The notes beneath the pieces were generated by a model. The model was given only the letters and a program-made list of their open reading frames with translations, was not told the DNA's origin and ran no database searches. A stretch of 64,000 nucleotides of DNA, taken from contig CANGMI010000002.1 of NCBI GenBank assembly GCA_947455195.1, forward strand, positions 186,001-250,000, written 5' to 3'. Each line of letters opens with the position of its first letter. Position 1 is the first letter of the stretch. A program made the translations under genes and the position numbers. This stretch comes from Pseudomonadota bacterium (GTDB taxonomy: Bacteria; Pseudomonadota; Gammaproteobacteria; Burkholderiales; SG8-39). This document shows positions 1-9,330 of this stretch, piece by piece.

Positions 1-120
1 TAGAGTCATCGGGCAGTGCGGGTCCATGCCGCCGGTCGATCCTGCCCCCGCACGGCGTCGCGCGCATCCCCGGTCGGACACCGCGCCCGATCCGCCCTCT
101 TTTTGCAAGGCCAGACCCTC

Positions 121-987
121 ATGCCCGCCATCGAACCTGTTCAACGCCATGTTCAGTGCATCACGCCGTCGGGTCTGCACAGCCTTGCCTGGTGGGAATG
201 GGGTGACCCCGGCAATCGACGCGTACTGGTCTGTGCACACGGGCTCACCCGATGCGGGCGCGACTTCGAGGCGCTGGCGCAGGCGCTGGCCGGTCATTAC
301 CGCGTGGTCAGTCCGGATTTTCCAGGACGAGGTGCGAGTGACTGGTTGAGGAACCCGGCCGAGTACCAGGTCCCCACGTATGTCGGCGACATGGTTACCT
401 TGTTTGCCCGACTCGATGCCGAAGCGATCGACTGGGTCGGAACGTCGATGGGCGGGCTGGTCGGCATGGCGATCGCAGCGCTGCCCGACCAGCCGATCCG
501 GCGCCTCGTGCTCAACGATGTGGGCGCCATCCTGCCCGGGCTTGCGCTCGATCGCATCGGTCGCTACGTCGGATCGAATCCACGCTTCGAGTCGTTCGAG
601 GCGGCGCTGGCCTGCATTCGGCTGATCCATGCCCCGTTTGGTCCGCATGATGAGGCGCAGTGGCGGTTTCTGGCTGAGGTGGTCGTGCGCCAGAATCCGG
701 ATGGTAGTTGGCGATTGCACTACGATCCTGCCATTGCCGCTGCTTTCGCGGCGGGAGGGGGCGCTGCGGATGTCGATCTGTGGGAAATGTATGAGGCCAT
801 CCGCATTCCGGTGCTGCTCGTGCGGGGTGCCGAGTCCGATCTGGTGCCGGCGGCACTCGCACGCGAGATGACGGCGCGCGGTCCGCGCGCACGGCTTGTC
901 GAGTTTGCCGGCGTCGGGCATGCACCGACCCTGATGCAGGCCGATCAGATCGACGCGGTGCGCTCCTTTCTGCTCGACGCCGATTGA
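121..987 (+). CDS. alpha/beta hydrolase (288 aa)
   Basis: A cytoplasmic alpha/beta-hydrolase-fold enzyme, probably an esterase or C-C/ester hydrolase; the substrate is not readable. The nucleophile elbow GTSMGG places Ser109. Asp240 (ESDLVP) and His267 (GVGHAP) complete a plausible triad, and the HG of VCAHGL near residue 40 would form the oxyanion hole. The ORF track extends to a GTG at 16, but the added 35 residues are Arg/Pro-rich and unlike the family, so I start at the ATG at 121, which has an AAGG about 11 nt upstream. It converges on the acyl-CoA ligase 33 bp downstream. An intact triad makes activity likely. Confidence 0.8.
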   Translation: MPAIEPVQRHVQCITPSGLHSLAWWEWGDPGNRRVLVCAHGLTRCGRDFEALAQALAGHYRVVSPDFPGRGASDWLRNPAEYQVPTYVGDMVTLFARLDAEAIDWVGTSMGGLVGMAIAALPDQPIRRLVLNDVGAILPGLALDRIGRYVGSNPRFESFEAALACIRLIHAPFGPHDEAQWRFLAEVVVRQNPDGSWRLHYDPAIAAAFAAGGGAADVDLWEMYEAIRIPVLLVRGAESDLVPAALAREMTARGPRARLVEFAGVGHAPTLMQADQIDAVRSFLLDAD

Positions 988-1020
988 GTTGATCAGGCCC
1001 TTGGCATCACGGGCCGCCGC

Positions 1021-2646
1021 TCAAGTCGGCCAGGCGTGGCTCCCGTACTGATTGCGCAGGGCTGTCTTGAGCAGCTTGCCGGTTGCCGTGTGCGGCAGTT
1101 CGGTCGCGAGGACGACATCATCGGGAATCCACCACTTGGCCACCTTGCCCTCGAAGAACGCGAGCAGGGTGGCTCGATCGACCGCAGCGCCGGGTTTGGG
1201 CACCACGATGAGCAGGGGCCGCTCGTCCCATTTGGGATGGGCAACGCCGATGGCTGCCGCTTCGGCCACGGCGGGATGAGCGATGGCGATGTTCTCCAGA
1301 TCGATCGAGCTGATCCATTCACCACCTGACTTGATGACATCCTTGGATCGATCGGTGATGGCCATGTATCCGTCATGGTCGATGGTTGCGACGTCACCGG
1401 TGGGAAACCAGCCTTCGCGCAGGATGTCGCCGCCTTCACCCTTGAAGTAGCCGCGGGTCACCCAGGGGCCTCGCACGAGCAGGTCACCGAACGCCTTGCC
1501 ATCGCGGGGCAGTGTCTTGCCCGCATCATCGGTGATCTTCATCGAGACGCCGAAGAGCGTTCGGCCCTGCTTCTGCTTGACCGCAAAGTGCGTTTCCTCG
1601 GGTTGTTCGAGGTGCTTGGCCTTCAGCGTCCCGTAGGTGCCCAGCGGGCTCATCTCGGTCATGCCCCACGCATGCTGGCAGTCGACACCGTAGGTGTCGG
1701 CAAACTCGCGAATCATCGCAGGCGGGCAGGCCGAACCGCCCACCACGACACGTTTCAGTGTCGAGAAATGGCGCTTGTGCTGCCGCATCCAGGCAAAGAG
1801 ATTGAGCCAGACCGTTGGCACGCCCGCGCTCAGGGTGACCTTTTCCGATTCGAACAGTTCGTACAGGCTTTGCGGATCCATTGCGGCGCCGGGCATGACC
1901 AGCTTCGCGCCCACCATCGGACCGAAGTAAGGCGAGCCCCAGGCATTGACATGGAACATCGGCACCACCGGCAACAGCACATCGCGCGCCGACAGGCCGA
2001 AGACATCGGGCAACGCCGCGCCACAGGCGTGCAGGACGGTCGATCGGTGGTGGTACAGAACACCCTTGGGATTGCCGGTTGTGCCCGAGGTGTAGCACAG
2101 GCCCGAGGCAGTGTATTCGTCGAAAGTGGGCCAGGTCATCTGCCCGCTCTGGGCCTCGATCAGGTCTTCCATGCAGTGCAGGTTGGGCAACGGGATGGCC
2201 GGTCGATGCTCGCGGTCGGTCATGGCGACCCAGTGCGTGACCGTCGGGCAGTGAGCGGCGATACGCTCGACCAGTGGCGCGAGATTGATGTCGAAGAAGA
2301 TCACGCGGTCTTCGGCATGCGCGATGATGTACAGGATCTGCTCGACGAAAAGGCGCGGGTTGATCGTATGGGTGACCGCGCCGATGCCCGATATGGCGTA
2401 ATAGAGTTCCAGGTGGCGGTGGGTGTTCCAGGCGAGCGTGCCTACCCGGTCTCCACCCTCGATGCCCAGTTGCTCGAGCGCTTGCGCCAGTTGCCGGGCG
2501 CGCTGATGGCACTGGGCATAGGTGTAGCGATGGATCGGCCCTTCGATCGTGCGGGTCACGATCTCGGCGTCGCCGTGGTTTTCGCTTGCATGCTCGAGGA
2601 TCGAGGCGATGAGCAGAGGTTGATCCATCATCAGGCCGCGCAGCAT
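1021..2646 (-). CDS. fatty-acyl-CoA synthetase, AlkK/DmdB-like AMP-binding enzyme (541 aa)
   Basis: ANL-superfamily ligase that activates a carboxylic acid to its CoA thioester through an acyl-AMP. The phosphate loop [11 protein letters not shown] lies at about residues 185-195, a WGMTE adenine-site motif in the middle, and the C-terminal catalytic lysine in ATGKLLK near residue 524. The N-terminus ([16 protein letters not shown]... GPIHRYTY) is the pattern I associate with medium-chain acyl-CoA ligases of the AlkK type and with DmdB 3-methylmercaptopropionyl-CoA ligases. The track starts at 2874, but the ATG at 2646 has a GGGAGA ribosome site and matches the family N-terminus. Substrate chain length is inferred only. 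It is followed by nothing on its strand, so it may be monocistronic. Confidence 0.85.
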   Translation of the reverse strand: MLRGLMMDQPLLIASILEHASENHGDAEIVTRTIEGPIHRYTYAQCHQRARQLAQALEQLGIEGGDRVGTLAWNTHRHLELYYAISGIGAVTHTINPRLFVEQILYIIAHAEDRVIFFDINLAPLVERIAAHCPTVTHWVAMTDREHRPAIPLPNLHCMEDLIEAQSGQMTWPTFDEYTASGLCYTSGTTGNPKGVLYHHRSTVLHACGAALPDVFGLSARDVLLPVVPMFHVNAWGSPYFGPMVGAKLVMPGAAMDPQSLYELFESEKVTLSAGVPTVWLNLFAWMRQHKRHFSTLKRVVVGGSACPPAMIREFADTYGVDCQHAWGMTEMSPLGTYGTLKAKHLEQPEETHFAVKQKQGRTLFGVSMKITDDAGKTLPRDGKAFGDLLVRGPWVTRGYFKGEGGDILREGWFPTGDVATIDHDGYMAITDRSKDVIKSGGEWISSIDLENIAIAHPAVAEAAAIGVAHPKWDERPLLIVVPKPGAAVDRATLLAFFEGKVAKWWIPDDVVLATELPHTATGKLLKTALRNQYGSHAWPT

Positions 2647-2791
2647 GGTGTCTCCCGTCGGTGCTGTTTTCGTAGGTGCCGTCGGATTTCGAGGATCCGC
2701 GTGCCGGAAAAGTATCCCACGAATGCGTTCGACGCCGCAGTGCCGCCCCGCAGTGACGGGCCACCCTTTCCGTGGCGTCAAGGGGGCAACC

Positions 2792-3742
2792 TCAGGTCGA
2801 TCCGCGCTCTCGATGTGTGGCGCGAAGCGCCCGGGCAAGGGGATCCTGCCGGTAGAAATGCACCAGGGCCTCATACAGGTCGGGCAGGTGTCGCGAGAGC
2901 ACCGCCGGGCCGGTAAAGAACTGCTCGCTCATCACGGCGAAGAACTCGCCGGGGTTGCTCGCCGCGTAATCGTCGATGGGAAGGGGGCGCCCGCAGCGCA
3001 CGGCGTTTTCCACGCGCGCGAACGAGCGCTCGATGGCGACCTGCCAGGCCTCGTGCGACACGCCGGGTGGTGCAGCCGGAACCCCCGAATCGCCACCGTC
3101 GACCATGGCAAGCTTGTGCGCAAATTCGTGGATCACGACGTTGTAGCCCGCTTCGCCGTTTTCGGCATCCTGCCAGGACAGGATCACCGGCCCGCCCGGC
3201 CACGCTTCGCCGGCCAGTTCTTCTTCCCAGACATGGGCGATGCCGAACTCATCGATGTCTTCGCGAACCACCTTGAACGGTCCCGGATAGATCACGATCC
3301 CGCGCCAGCCCCGGTACCAGTCCAGACCCAGTTCCAGCACTGGCAGGCAGGCCTGCAGGGCGATGCTCGCGAGCATGCGGTGCTCGAGGATGAAATCGTG
3401 GGCACCCGATACGGTCTTGTCCTGCAGGAATTGCCCTGCAAGTGCTACCAGGCGCTCGCGCTCTCCGGGTTCGAGGTCGCGAAGGAAGGCGTGCGCCTCG
3501 AGGGCCTCGTGCCAGAGATCCCGGTCGTTACCGGTATCCAGTGAGCGCCACGATCGGGCCTGCGCAAGGTCGCTCGAGGATGCGTGGCCGACCGGGGCAC
3601 CGGCCGGCCACGCGAGGCGCCACCGGCGGAGCACCCAGGCCCTCAGCCGGCCGATCAGGCGCCGCAAGGCATGCCTCGACGCCGCAGGCTCGAGTCCGGC
3701 CCTGTGCCTGGCCGTGTCCGGCTTCCGTGCGATCGATGGCAC
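2792..3742 (-). CDS. mtfA: MtfA-family zinc peptidase (M90)
   Basis: Member of the MtfA (Mlc titration factor A) family of zinc metallopeptidases. In E. coli MtfA binds the glucose repressor Mlc; elsewhere its target is unknown. The zinc site HEFAH is at about residues 205-209 and the third-ligand Glu lies in the following EFFAVMSEQFF helix. After HEFAHKL the usual Asp is Ala (HEFAHKLAM). The ORF opens at 3880, inside the upstream DMT gene. I prefer the GTG at 3742 (AAGG about 9 nt upstream), just after that gene's stop at 3774. This gives 316 aa against 265 in E. coli, the excess being a basic Arg/Ala-rich N-terminus, so the true start may be further in. Confidence 0.75.
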   Translation of the reverse strand: MPSIARKPDTARHRAGLEPAASRHALRRLIGRLRAWVLRRWRLAWPAGAPVGHASSSDLAQARSWRSLDTGNDRDLWHEALEAHAFLRDLEPGERERLVALAGQFLQDKTVSGAHDFILEHRMLASIALQACLPVLELGLDWYRGWRGIVIYPGPFKVVREDIDEFGIAHVWEEELAGEAWPGGPVILSWQDAENGEAGYNVVIHEFAHKLAMVDGGDSGVPAAPPGVSHEAWQVAIERSFARVENAVRCGRPLPIDDYAASNPGEFFAVMSEQFFTGPAVLSRHLPDLYEALVHFYRQDPLARALRATHRERGST

Positions 3743-3773
3743 GCGATCACGCCTTGCACCGAGCCCTCCGGCA

Positions 3774-4889
3774 TCAGGCGTCCTTGCGCGTGGTCGAGAC
3801 CAGCCAGACTCCCAGGCTGACCAGGAGCAGGGCAAGCAGGTGGTACAGGTGACCCTCTTCACCCAGGAACACGATGGCAAACAGTGCGCCGAGGATCGCG
3901 GTCACGTTGGAGAACATGCCGGCGATGGTATGGCCTACGCGCGGCACCGCCCAGGCGTAGCAGACATAGGCCGTGATGGAGGGAAAGAGCGCGAGGTACG
4001 CGATGGCGACGAAGGTTCGCATCTCGAAATGCGCCTGTGCGCCGCCCGCATGCTCCCAGAGCCAGAAAGGCACGCAGGCGCCGAGGCCGAAGATGCTCGA
4101 GACATACATGAATGCCATGCCACTCAGTCCGGCTGGTTTCCAGCGCAGCCCGATCGTGTAGGCTGCCCACGAGAAGATCGCCAGCAGGATGATGAGGTCC
4201 CCGCGGTTGAATTCGGCGGCAAGCAGACGCATCGGGTCACCGTGCGAGGCAATGAGTGCCATGCCCATGATCCCGGCGATCACGGCGAGCGTGAGTCTGC
4301 CCGTGATGCGATCCCCCAGCACCACGGTGCCGATGAGCACCGTGAACACCGGCGTGACGCCGTTGAGCAGCACTGCGTTCATGCCGCTCGTGTACTGCAC
4401 GCCCCAGTAACCAAGGATCGAGAACGTGCTGGTGCCCAGTACACCCAGCAGCATGAGACGTGCGGGATATCGCCGGATGATTGCCCAGTCGCGCACTGTC
4501 GCACGCAGGGCAAAGGGGGTCAGCAAGGCTGTCACCAGCACCCAGCGCCAGAACGCCAGGGCCATGGGCGGCATCAGGTCGTTCACGCCACGGGCGAGCA
4601 CCCAGTTGCCGGCCCACGATGCCGAGGCGACAACGAGTGCAATATAGGCAAGGCTGGTTTCGGTGGGGCGCTTCAACGGTTCTGGCTCGGCAACGGGGTC
4701 GATCCGCTGATCGACGGGGGGCGGTCGGGGTGGCGCGGCGGGCGGGCCCACCAGGGCTCGCCCAGCGACGGTCAGCCCGCCGACGTCGCCGGAGGGCCCT
4801 GTGCGCCGGTGCAAGGATACCGTCTGACGGTGCGGATCGGCGCGATCCGGTGCCACTGGCGTCCGGACGGGGAAATGGCCCTCTGTCAT
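3774..4889 (-). CDS. DMT-superfamily transporter (EamA domains)
   Basis: Inner-membrane metabolite exporter or permease of the drug/metabolite transporter superfamily. Two EamA halves with about ten hydrophobic segments begin at SLAYIALVVASASWAGNW and include LLLVSLGVWLV at the C-terminus. At 371 codons it is longer than the usual 290-310. The first 70 residues are Pro/Arg-rich and lack hydrophobic segments, so the real start may be an internal GTG rather than the ATG at 4889, which has no clear ribosome site. It lies directly upstream of mtfA (31 bp gap) and is divergent from relA. The transported compound is unknown. Confidence 0.75.
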   Translation of the reverse strand: MTEGHFPVRTPVAPDRADPHRQTVSLHRRTGPSGDVGGLTVAGRALVGPPAAPPRPPPVDQRIDPVAEPEPLKRPTETSLAYIALVVASASWAGNWVLARGVNDLMPPMALAFWRWVLVTALLTPFALRATVRDWAIIRRYPARLMLLGVLGTSTFSILGYWGVQYTSGMNAVLLNGVTPVFTVLIGTVVLGDRITGRLTLAVIAGIMGMALIASHGDPMRLLAAEFNRGDLIILLAIFSWAAYTIGLRWKPAGLSGMAFMYVSSIFGLGACVPFWLWEHAGGAQAHFEMRTFVAIAYLALFPSITAYVCYAWAVPRVGHTIAGMFSNVTAILGALFAIVFLGEEGHLYHLLALLLVSLGVWLVSTTRKDA

Positions 4890-4950
4890 CGCCGGTCGGT
4901 ATCATCGCGAGGTGCGTAGCGATTCCTGCGCGCGGACAGGGTCCAGGGCC

Positions 4951-7134
4951 ATGGTTGAGCGAGATCGTGAAGTGTCCTCCGGGGCGGGTGCGGGGTCGGC
5001 TGCCGGTCTGGTGACCGGCGCGGCCCTGATCGACCTCGCGCGCTCGACCGCACGGGCCCACTACGGGGCAACGACCCTGGGTACCGGCGAGGCGACGCTG
5101 GCGCACGCCGAGGCGGTGGCGCACATCATCGAAGGTTTGCGGCTCGATCCCGCTGCCGTTGCTGCAGGGTGGCTGTCCTCGATGCGATCGCAGATGCCTC
5201 GCCATCTCGACTTCGTGCGCGAACAGTGCGGGGATGAGGTGGCTACGCTCCTCGCCAATGTCGATCGGCTGCACGGTCTGCGACTGGTGACGCGAGGCGT
5301 GAGTACTCTCGAGGCAAAGGATGAGCGCACCGCGCAGGTCGAAGTGATGCGCAAGATGCTCATTGCCATGGTCGATGACATTCGCGCGGTGCTGGTCCGT
5401 CTGGCCAGCCGTACCCAGACCCTGCGCTACCTCGTCGCGTCGCGTGCGCAAGGCGCGTTGCCCTTTGCGCTCGAAGCCCGTCATGTGTTTGCGCCCCTCG
5501 CCAACCGCCTGGGCGTCTGGCAGCTCAAGTGGGAGCTGGAGGATCTGTCGTTCCGGATCATCGAACCGGACACCTACAAGCGCATTGCGGGCCTTCTCGA
5601 TGAGCGACGCGTCGAGCGTGAGGCCTTCATCGCGAGCACCATCGCAGCGCTCGAGGCTGAACTGGCCGCGGCCGGCATCTCGGCCAGCGTGAGTGGTCGC
5701 CCCAAGCACATCTTCAGCATCTACAACAAGATGCAATCCAAGGGACGCGAGTTCGATGAGCTCTACGACCTGCGCGGCGTGCGCGTGATGGTCGATGAGG
5801 TGAAGGATTGCTATACGGCGCTCGGTGTCATACACAACCTCTGGACGCCGATTCCGAAGGAGTTCGACGACTACATCTCCCGCCCGAAGTCCAATGACTA
5901 TCGCAGCCTGCATACGGCGGTGATCGGGCCTGATGGCCGCGCGCTCGAGGTACAGATCCGCACCCACGAGATGCACCGGCAGGCCGAACTTGGGGTGGCA
6001 GCGCACTGGCGCTACAAGGAGGGGCGAGCAGCCGGAAGCCCCTCGGAGCAGCGCATTGCCTGGCTGCGCCAGGTGCTTGCCTGGCGGGATGATTTCGTCG
6101 ACGCGGCCGACTGGCGCGAGCAAGCGCGACAGGCGGCGGTCGACGATACGGTCTACGTGCTCACTCCTCAGGGACGCGTGCTCGACCTGCCCCGTGGCGC
6201 AACCCCCATCGACTTTGCCTACCACGTGCATACCGACCTGGGTCACCGCTGCCGTGGAGCCCGGGTCGACGGTGCGATGGTGCCGCTCGATTACCGCCTC
6301 GAGAATGGTCAGCGGGTCGACATCATCACTGCCAAGACCGGCGGGCCGAGCGCCGACTGGTTGAATCCGAACCTGGGCTACCTCGCGTCCAATCGCGCAC
6401 GCAACAAGGTGCGTCAATGGTTCAACGCGGTCGAATTGCACGAAACCGCTGCCAGTGGCCGTGCCGCTCTCGAGCGCGAGTTGCGACGCGAGGGTCGCAC
6501 GGGTGCCAATCTCGATGCGCTGGCCGTGAAACTCGGTCACGACAAGGCCGACGACCTGTTTGTCGCGATCGGGCGCGATGAGGTGGGCGTGAATCAGTTG
6601 CGCGCAGCGATCCGCGACGAGCCAGACGTTGCACCGCCCGAGGCATCGCCGCTCACCCTCGCACGCAAACCCCGATCGGGTGCGGGCACCCGTGGGGTTC
6701 TGATAGCCGGCGTCGATGGACTGATGGTGCAGTTTGCCAAGTGCTGTCGACCCGTACCTCCGGACGACATTCGCGGATTCGTGACCCGTGGGCGGGGCGT
6801 GTCGGTGCACCGTTCCGACTGCCGCAGCCTGAAGTCGCTGGCGGTTGCCGAGCCCGAGCGTCAGGTCGAGTCGAGTTGGGCAGATGACTCGGGCAGTGGC
6901 GTCTACGCGGTCGATGTTCATGTGCGCGCGCTCGATCGACAGGGTCTTTTGCGAGACATCTCGGAAGTCTTCAGTCGTGAGCGCATCAACGTCATTGGCG
7001 TCAACACGCTCAGTCGCAATGGCACGGCCACGATGGGATTCACGGTGGAGGTCGCAGGCGTCGAAGTGCTGCGAAAAGCGCTGGCCCTCGTGAGGGAGGT
7101 GAGGGGGGTCCAGTCCGCTGGTCGGAGGCTCTGA
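4951..7134 (+). CDS. relA: (p)ppGpp synthetase RelA, synthase-only type (727 aa)
   Basis: Ribosome-associated alarmone synthetase that pyrophosphorylates GDP/GTP during amino-acid starvation. Visible in order are a degenerate HD hydrolase domain (residues ~40-180), the synthetase domain with GRPKHIFSIYNKM and YDLRGVRV, a TGS domain from about residue 398 (DDTVYVLTPQGR), a zinc-finger-like KCCRPVPPDD near 597 and a C-terminal ACT domain. The synthetase loop reads EFDDY at about 304, the acidic EXDD motif of monofunctional RelA rather than the RFKD of bifunctional Rel/SpoT. Where active enzymes carry the LLHDVVED helix there is GWLSSM, so hydrolysis is not expected. The ATG at 4951 follows an AGGG; the GTG at 4912 is a less likely start. 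Confidence 0.93.
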   Translation: MVERDREVSSGAGAGSAAGLVTGAALIDLARSTARAHYGATTLGTGEATLAHAEAVAHIIEGLRLDPAAVAAGWLSSMRSQMPRHLDFVREQCGDEVATLLANVDRLHGLRLVTRGVSTLEAKDERTAQVEVMRKMLIAMVDDIRAVLVRLASRTQTLRYLVASRAQGALPFALEARHVFAPLANRLGVWQLKWELEDLSFRIIEPDTYKRIAGLLDERRVEREAFIASTIAALEAELAAAGISASVSGRPKHIFSIYNKMQSKGREFDELYDLRGVRVMVDEVKDCYTALGVIHNLWTPIPKEFDDYISRPKSNDYRSLHTAVIGPDGRALEVQIRTHEMHRQAELGVAAHWRYKEGRAAGSPSEQRIAWLRQVLAWRDDFVDAADWREQARQAAVDDTVYVLTPQGRVLDLPRGATPIDFAYHVHTDLGHRCRGARVDGAMVPLDYRLENGQRVDIITAKTGGPSADWLNPNLGYLASNRARNKVRQWFNAVELHETAASGRAALERELRREGRTGANLDALAVKLGHDKADDLFVAIGRDEVGVNQLRAAIRDEPDVAPPEASPLTLARKPRSGAGTRGVLIAGVDGLMVQFAKCCRPVPPDDIRGFVTRGRGVSVHRSDCRSLKSLAVAEPERQVESSWADDSGSGVYAVDVHVRALDRQGLLRDISEVFSRERINVIGVNTLSRNGTATMGFTVEVAGVEVLRKALALVREVRGVQSAGRRL

Positions 7135-7160
7135 GGGTAACCCTCTGTCGGCGGTTACCC
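7135..7160 (+). terminator. hairpin after relA
   Basis: Perfect 8-bp inverted repeat GGGTAACC / GGTTACCC with a 10-nt loop starting at the base after the relA stop codon. No T tract follows, so it may be a weak or factor-assisted terminator or an mRNA 3'-end stabiliser. Confidence 0.45.
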
Positions 7161-7216
7161 CAGGGCGCTCTGGCGGCGGGCAGTGGGTTCCATCGGAGTC
7201 GACTCAAGGAAACTTC

Positions 7217-8083
7217 ATGGTTCGGGCGCCTTGTCGCTCGGATACTCGCACCATGCTGCCGATGCTCGACTCGCCCCTGCTGGCTTGCCTGGATAGCCTC
7301 CGATCCAAGCGCGCGATGCTGCGCAGCGAACGCAAGAGCGTCCGGACGCTGGTCCTGGGTGGGTCACCTGCCGACTACGGCTTTGATCCCGGTGTCTGCC
7401 CCGGCGCCTTCAACCTCGCGAGCAGGGGCGAGGACCTGCACTACGCCTTTCTCCTGTACGACAGGCTCTGGCGCAAGTTGCCGGCGCTGGCGAACATCGT
7501 CGTGTTCTATTCGGCCTTTTCTTCAGGTCATGTGTCGGAATGGAATGCCGCGCTGGACAACCACTGTCTCGCCATGAACGAGATATTCCGGTTGGGTCGG
7601 CTGTACGAGAACGAAACCATGCTGGCGCTCGCTCGCCGTCTTCGTGGTCAACTGATGGCCGACGGCGTTCCGATCCCGGGCATTCGCGGCTTCCTGCCTG
7701 GCCATGACAAGGGGTTCATGCCTGAGGCCTTCGATGGCGAGGCCATGGTGGCGGCCATCAAGGCGTTTCGCGGGGGCGCTGATGCCGATGTCTATCTCGC
7801 GCGCATGCTGATCCTTGCCCGGCATCTCGGGCATCGGGTGCTGGTCGTGGTGCCTCCCGTGCGGTCCGATGTCGTGCATGCCATGGGTCGCGATACCGGC
7901 TGGGTCTTTGGCAGCCTGCACGAGATTGTCGATGACTATCGCCCGGAGTTGTCCCTGGAACTGCTCGACTGTCATGGCGATCGTCGGTTCGGGGACGATT
8001 GTTTCGGTGACTGCAGCCATCTCGATCCGTCGGGTCAAGGGACGCGGACGCTCTCGGGTCTGATCCGGGAGCGACTGGCATGA
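7217..8083 (+). CDS. SGNH-like protein, copy 1 of a tandem pair (288 aa)
   Basis: I do not recognise a named family. The fold hints at an SGNH/GDSL-type hydrolase: an early strand TLVLGGSPADYGFD places a candidate nucleophile Ser50 where GDSL enzymes have theirs, and the C-terminal DCSHLDPSG (Asp265, His268) matches the DxxH of SGNH block V. No signal peptide or membrane segment is evident. The start has a clear AAGGA 5 nt upstream. It is a paralogue of the next gene, sharing GFDP, LARxxGHRVxVVxPPxRSD and the C-terminal CxHLxPxG block; the two overlap by 4 nt (ATGA), so they are translationally coupled. SGNH-like proteins of this look often act on polysaccharides, but that is inference. Confidence 0.7.
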   Translation: MVRAPCRSDTRTMLPMLDSPLLACLDSLRSKRAMLRSERKSVRTLVLGGSPADYGFDPGVCPGAFNLASRGEDLHYAFLLYDRLWRKLPALANIVVFYSAFSSGHVSEWNAALDNHCLAMNEIFRLGRLYENETMLALARRLRGQLMADGVPIPGIRGFLPGHDKGFMPEAFDGEAMVAAIKAFRGGADADVYLARMLILARHLGHRVLVVVPPVRSDVVHAMGRDTGWVFGSLHEIVDDYRPELSLELLDCHGDRRFGDDCFGDCSHLDPSGQGTRTLSGLIRERLA

Positions 8084-8958
8084 ACCCTTCGTCCTCCGGT
8101 CGGGCTGACGAGGACAGGCTCACCCGCACCCTGGTCCAGATACTGGCCAAGCAGCGAATGCTTCGCGAGCACAGCCCGCGCTTGCGCACGCTGGTGCTGG
8201 GCTCCTCGTACGGGGAGCATGGCTTCGACCCCGCGTTCTGTCCCGATTCCTTCAATCTGTGCCTGCGTCTTCTGGACATGCGGCATGCCTGTGCTCTCTA
8301 CGAAACCGTCGCGCCTGCGTGTCCGCGTCTGCAATCCGTCGTCGTTTTCCACGCCATTGGCTCGGGTTCCAACTTTTCCGAGCACGCCCGCAACATGGGG
8401 GAGGTGTGCGCTGCGCTCGAGGAGGTCTTCGGCCTGGGTCTGCGTTACCGCACGCCGCACCTGCTCGCCCTGCTGGAGCAGGTGCGGGGCCGCGCGGTCG
8501 GGTTGCCCGAGGACCTGCAAGGGTATGCCGGATTCCAGCCCCATCTGCTCAAGGAGTTACCGCGCGATCTCGCCTCGGCGGCCACACGCGTCGCACAGCA
8601 CCTGCGTCTCAGCAAGCGCACCGATGGGAACCTCTCCCTGCTGCGCATCCTGCTGCTGGCACGCCGACGGGGACATCGAGTCATCGTCGTGACTCCACCG
8701 GCGCGCAGCGATTATGTGAAGCTGGCGCTCGAACCCGGCAGGCGCCTCCTTCACGACCTGTCGCGGATGCTCTTTCGGGATCCGCACGGCTGTCCGGTTC
8801 AATGGATCAACGGCTTTGACAGCGGTGAGTTCGATGACGGCGACTTCGTCGACTGCGACCACCTGTCGCCCGAGGGTGCCGGCACGATGCGCCTGAGTCT
8901 GCGGATCAGCCAGGCAGTGGCGCCGGGGGGGGGCGGCGCTGGGCCGCTCGCGATCTGA
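8080..8958 (+). CDS. SGNH-like protein, copy 2 of a tandem pair (292 aa)
   Basis: Paralogue of the preceding gene and coupled to it by a 4-nt overlap. The strand TLVLGSSYGEHGFD carries GSS (Ser42/Ser43), and DCDHLSPEGAG gives Asp258 and His261, so the putative SGNH Ser and Asp-x-x-His residues are better conserved here than in copy 1, which has GGS. The middle block LLARRRGHRVIVVTPPARSD is shared between the two. The extreme C-terminus is Gly-rich. A pair retained side by side suggests two related substrates or a heterodimer; no neighbour identifies the pathway. It could also be a non-enzymatic member of the fold. Confidence 0.7.
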   Translation: MNPSSSGRADEDRLTRTLVQILAKQRMLREHSPRLRTLVLGSSYGEHGFDPAFCPDSFNLCLRLLDMRHACALYETVAPACPRLQSVVVFHAIGSGSNFSEHARNMGEVCAALEEVFGLGLRYRTPHLLALLEQVRGRAVGLPEDLQGYAGFQPHLLKELPRDLASAATRVAQHLRLSKRTDGNLSLLRILLLARRRGHRVIVVTPPARSDYVKLALEPGRRLLHDLSRMLFRDPHGCPVQWINGFDSGEFDDGDFVDCDHLSPEGAGTMRLSLRISQAVAPGGGGAGPLAI

Positions 8959-9012
8959 CAGGTCTTTCGCTCGGGGTTACGGCGCCAGACTCGATCTTGT
9001 CCCGACCGCCAC

Positions 9013-9306
9013 TCACTCCGGCCGCGGATCGAACCAGCGAAATACTGGCTCACCGATGATCCACGGGGCGAGCATGTCGGCAAGGCCATTGGCCCGGCGC
9101 CAGGCCAGATAGGCATCGTTGTGCGCCTTCGAGACCCACTTCTGGACCAGAAGCAGGCGATTGTCGCCCTGCTCTGCGAACATCTCGATGCCGAGGCAGC
9201 CATCGAAAGCGCGCGTCACGGGCAGCGCTGGTCCGAGGACCTGCTGGCAGAACGCCTCCAGCTTGCCGGGTTGCAGATGCAGTTCAAGGGTCACCAGAAT
9301 GGTCAC
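9013..9306 (-). CDS. antibiotic-biosynthesis-monooxygenase (ABM) domain protein (97 aa)
   Basis: Small single-domain protein of the dimeric alpha/beta-barrel ABM/YgiN type. It begins MTILVTLELHLQPGKLEAF, followed by DNRLLLVQKWVSKAHNDAYL, the usual pattern of these cofactor-free quinol monooxygenases. The specific reaction is unknown. It is the last gene of a minus-strand series, 24 bp after the SAF-domain oxidoreductase, so it probably handles a product of that pathway. Confidence 0.75.
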   Translation of the reverse strand: MTILVTLELHLQPGKLEAFCQQVLGPALPVTRAFDGCLGIEMFAEQGDNRLLLVQKWVSKAHNDAYLAWRRANGLADMLAPWIIGEPVFRWFDPRPE

Positions 9307-9330
9307 GGGGCAGTCTCCGTTGAATCGGGC

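Noticed and set aside
996-1015. Hairpin GGCCC / GGGCC between the first hydrolase and the acyl-CoA ligase
   Set aside because: Only five base pairs with a 10-nt loop and no T tract; expected by chance in DNA this rich in GC.
4237-6921. 894-codon minus-strand open frame opposite relA
   Set aside because: Antisense shadow of GC-rich relA and of the DMT gene; composition is Arg/His/Gly-rich with no recognisable domain, while relA is fully conserved on the other strand.
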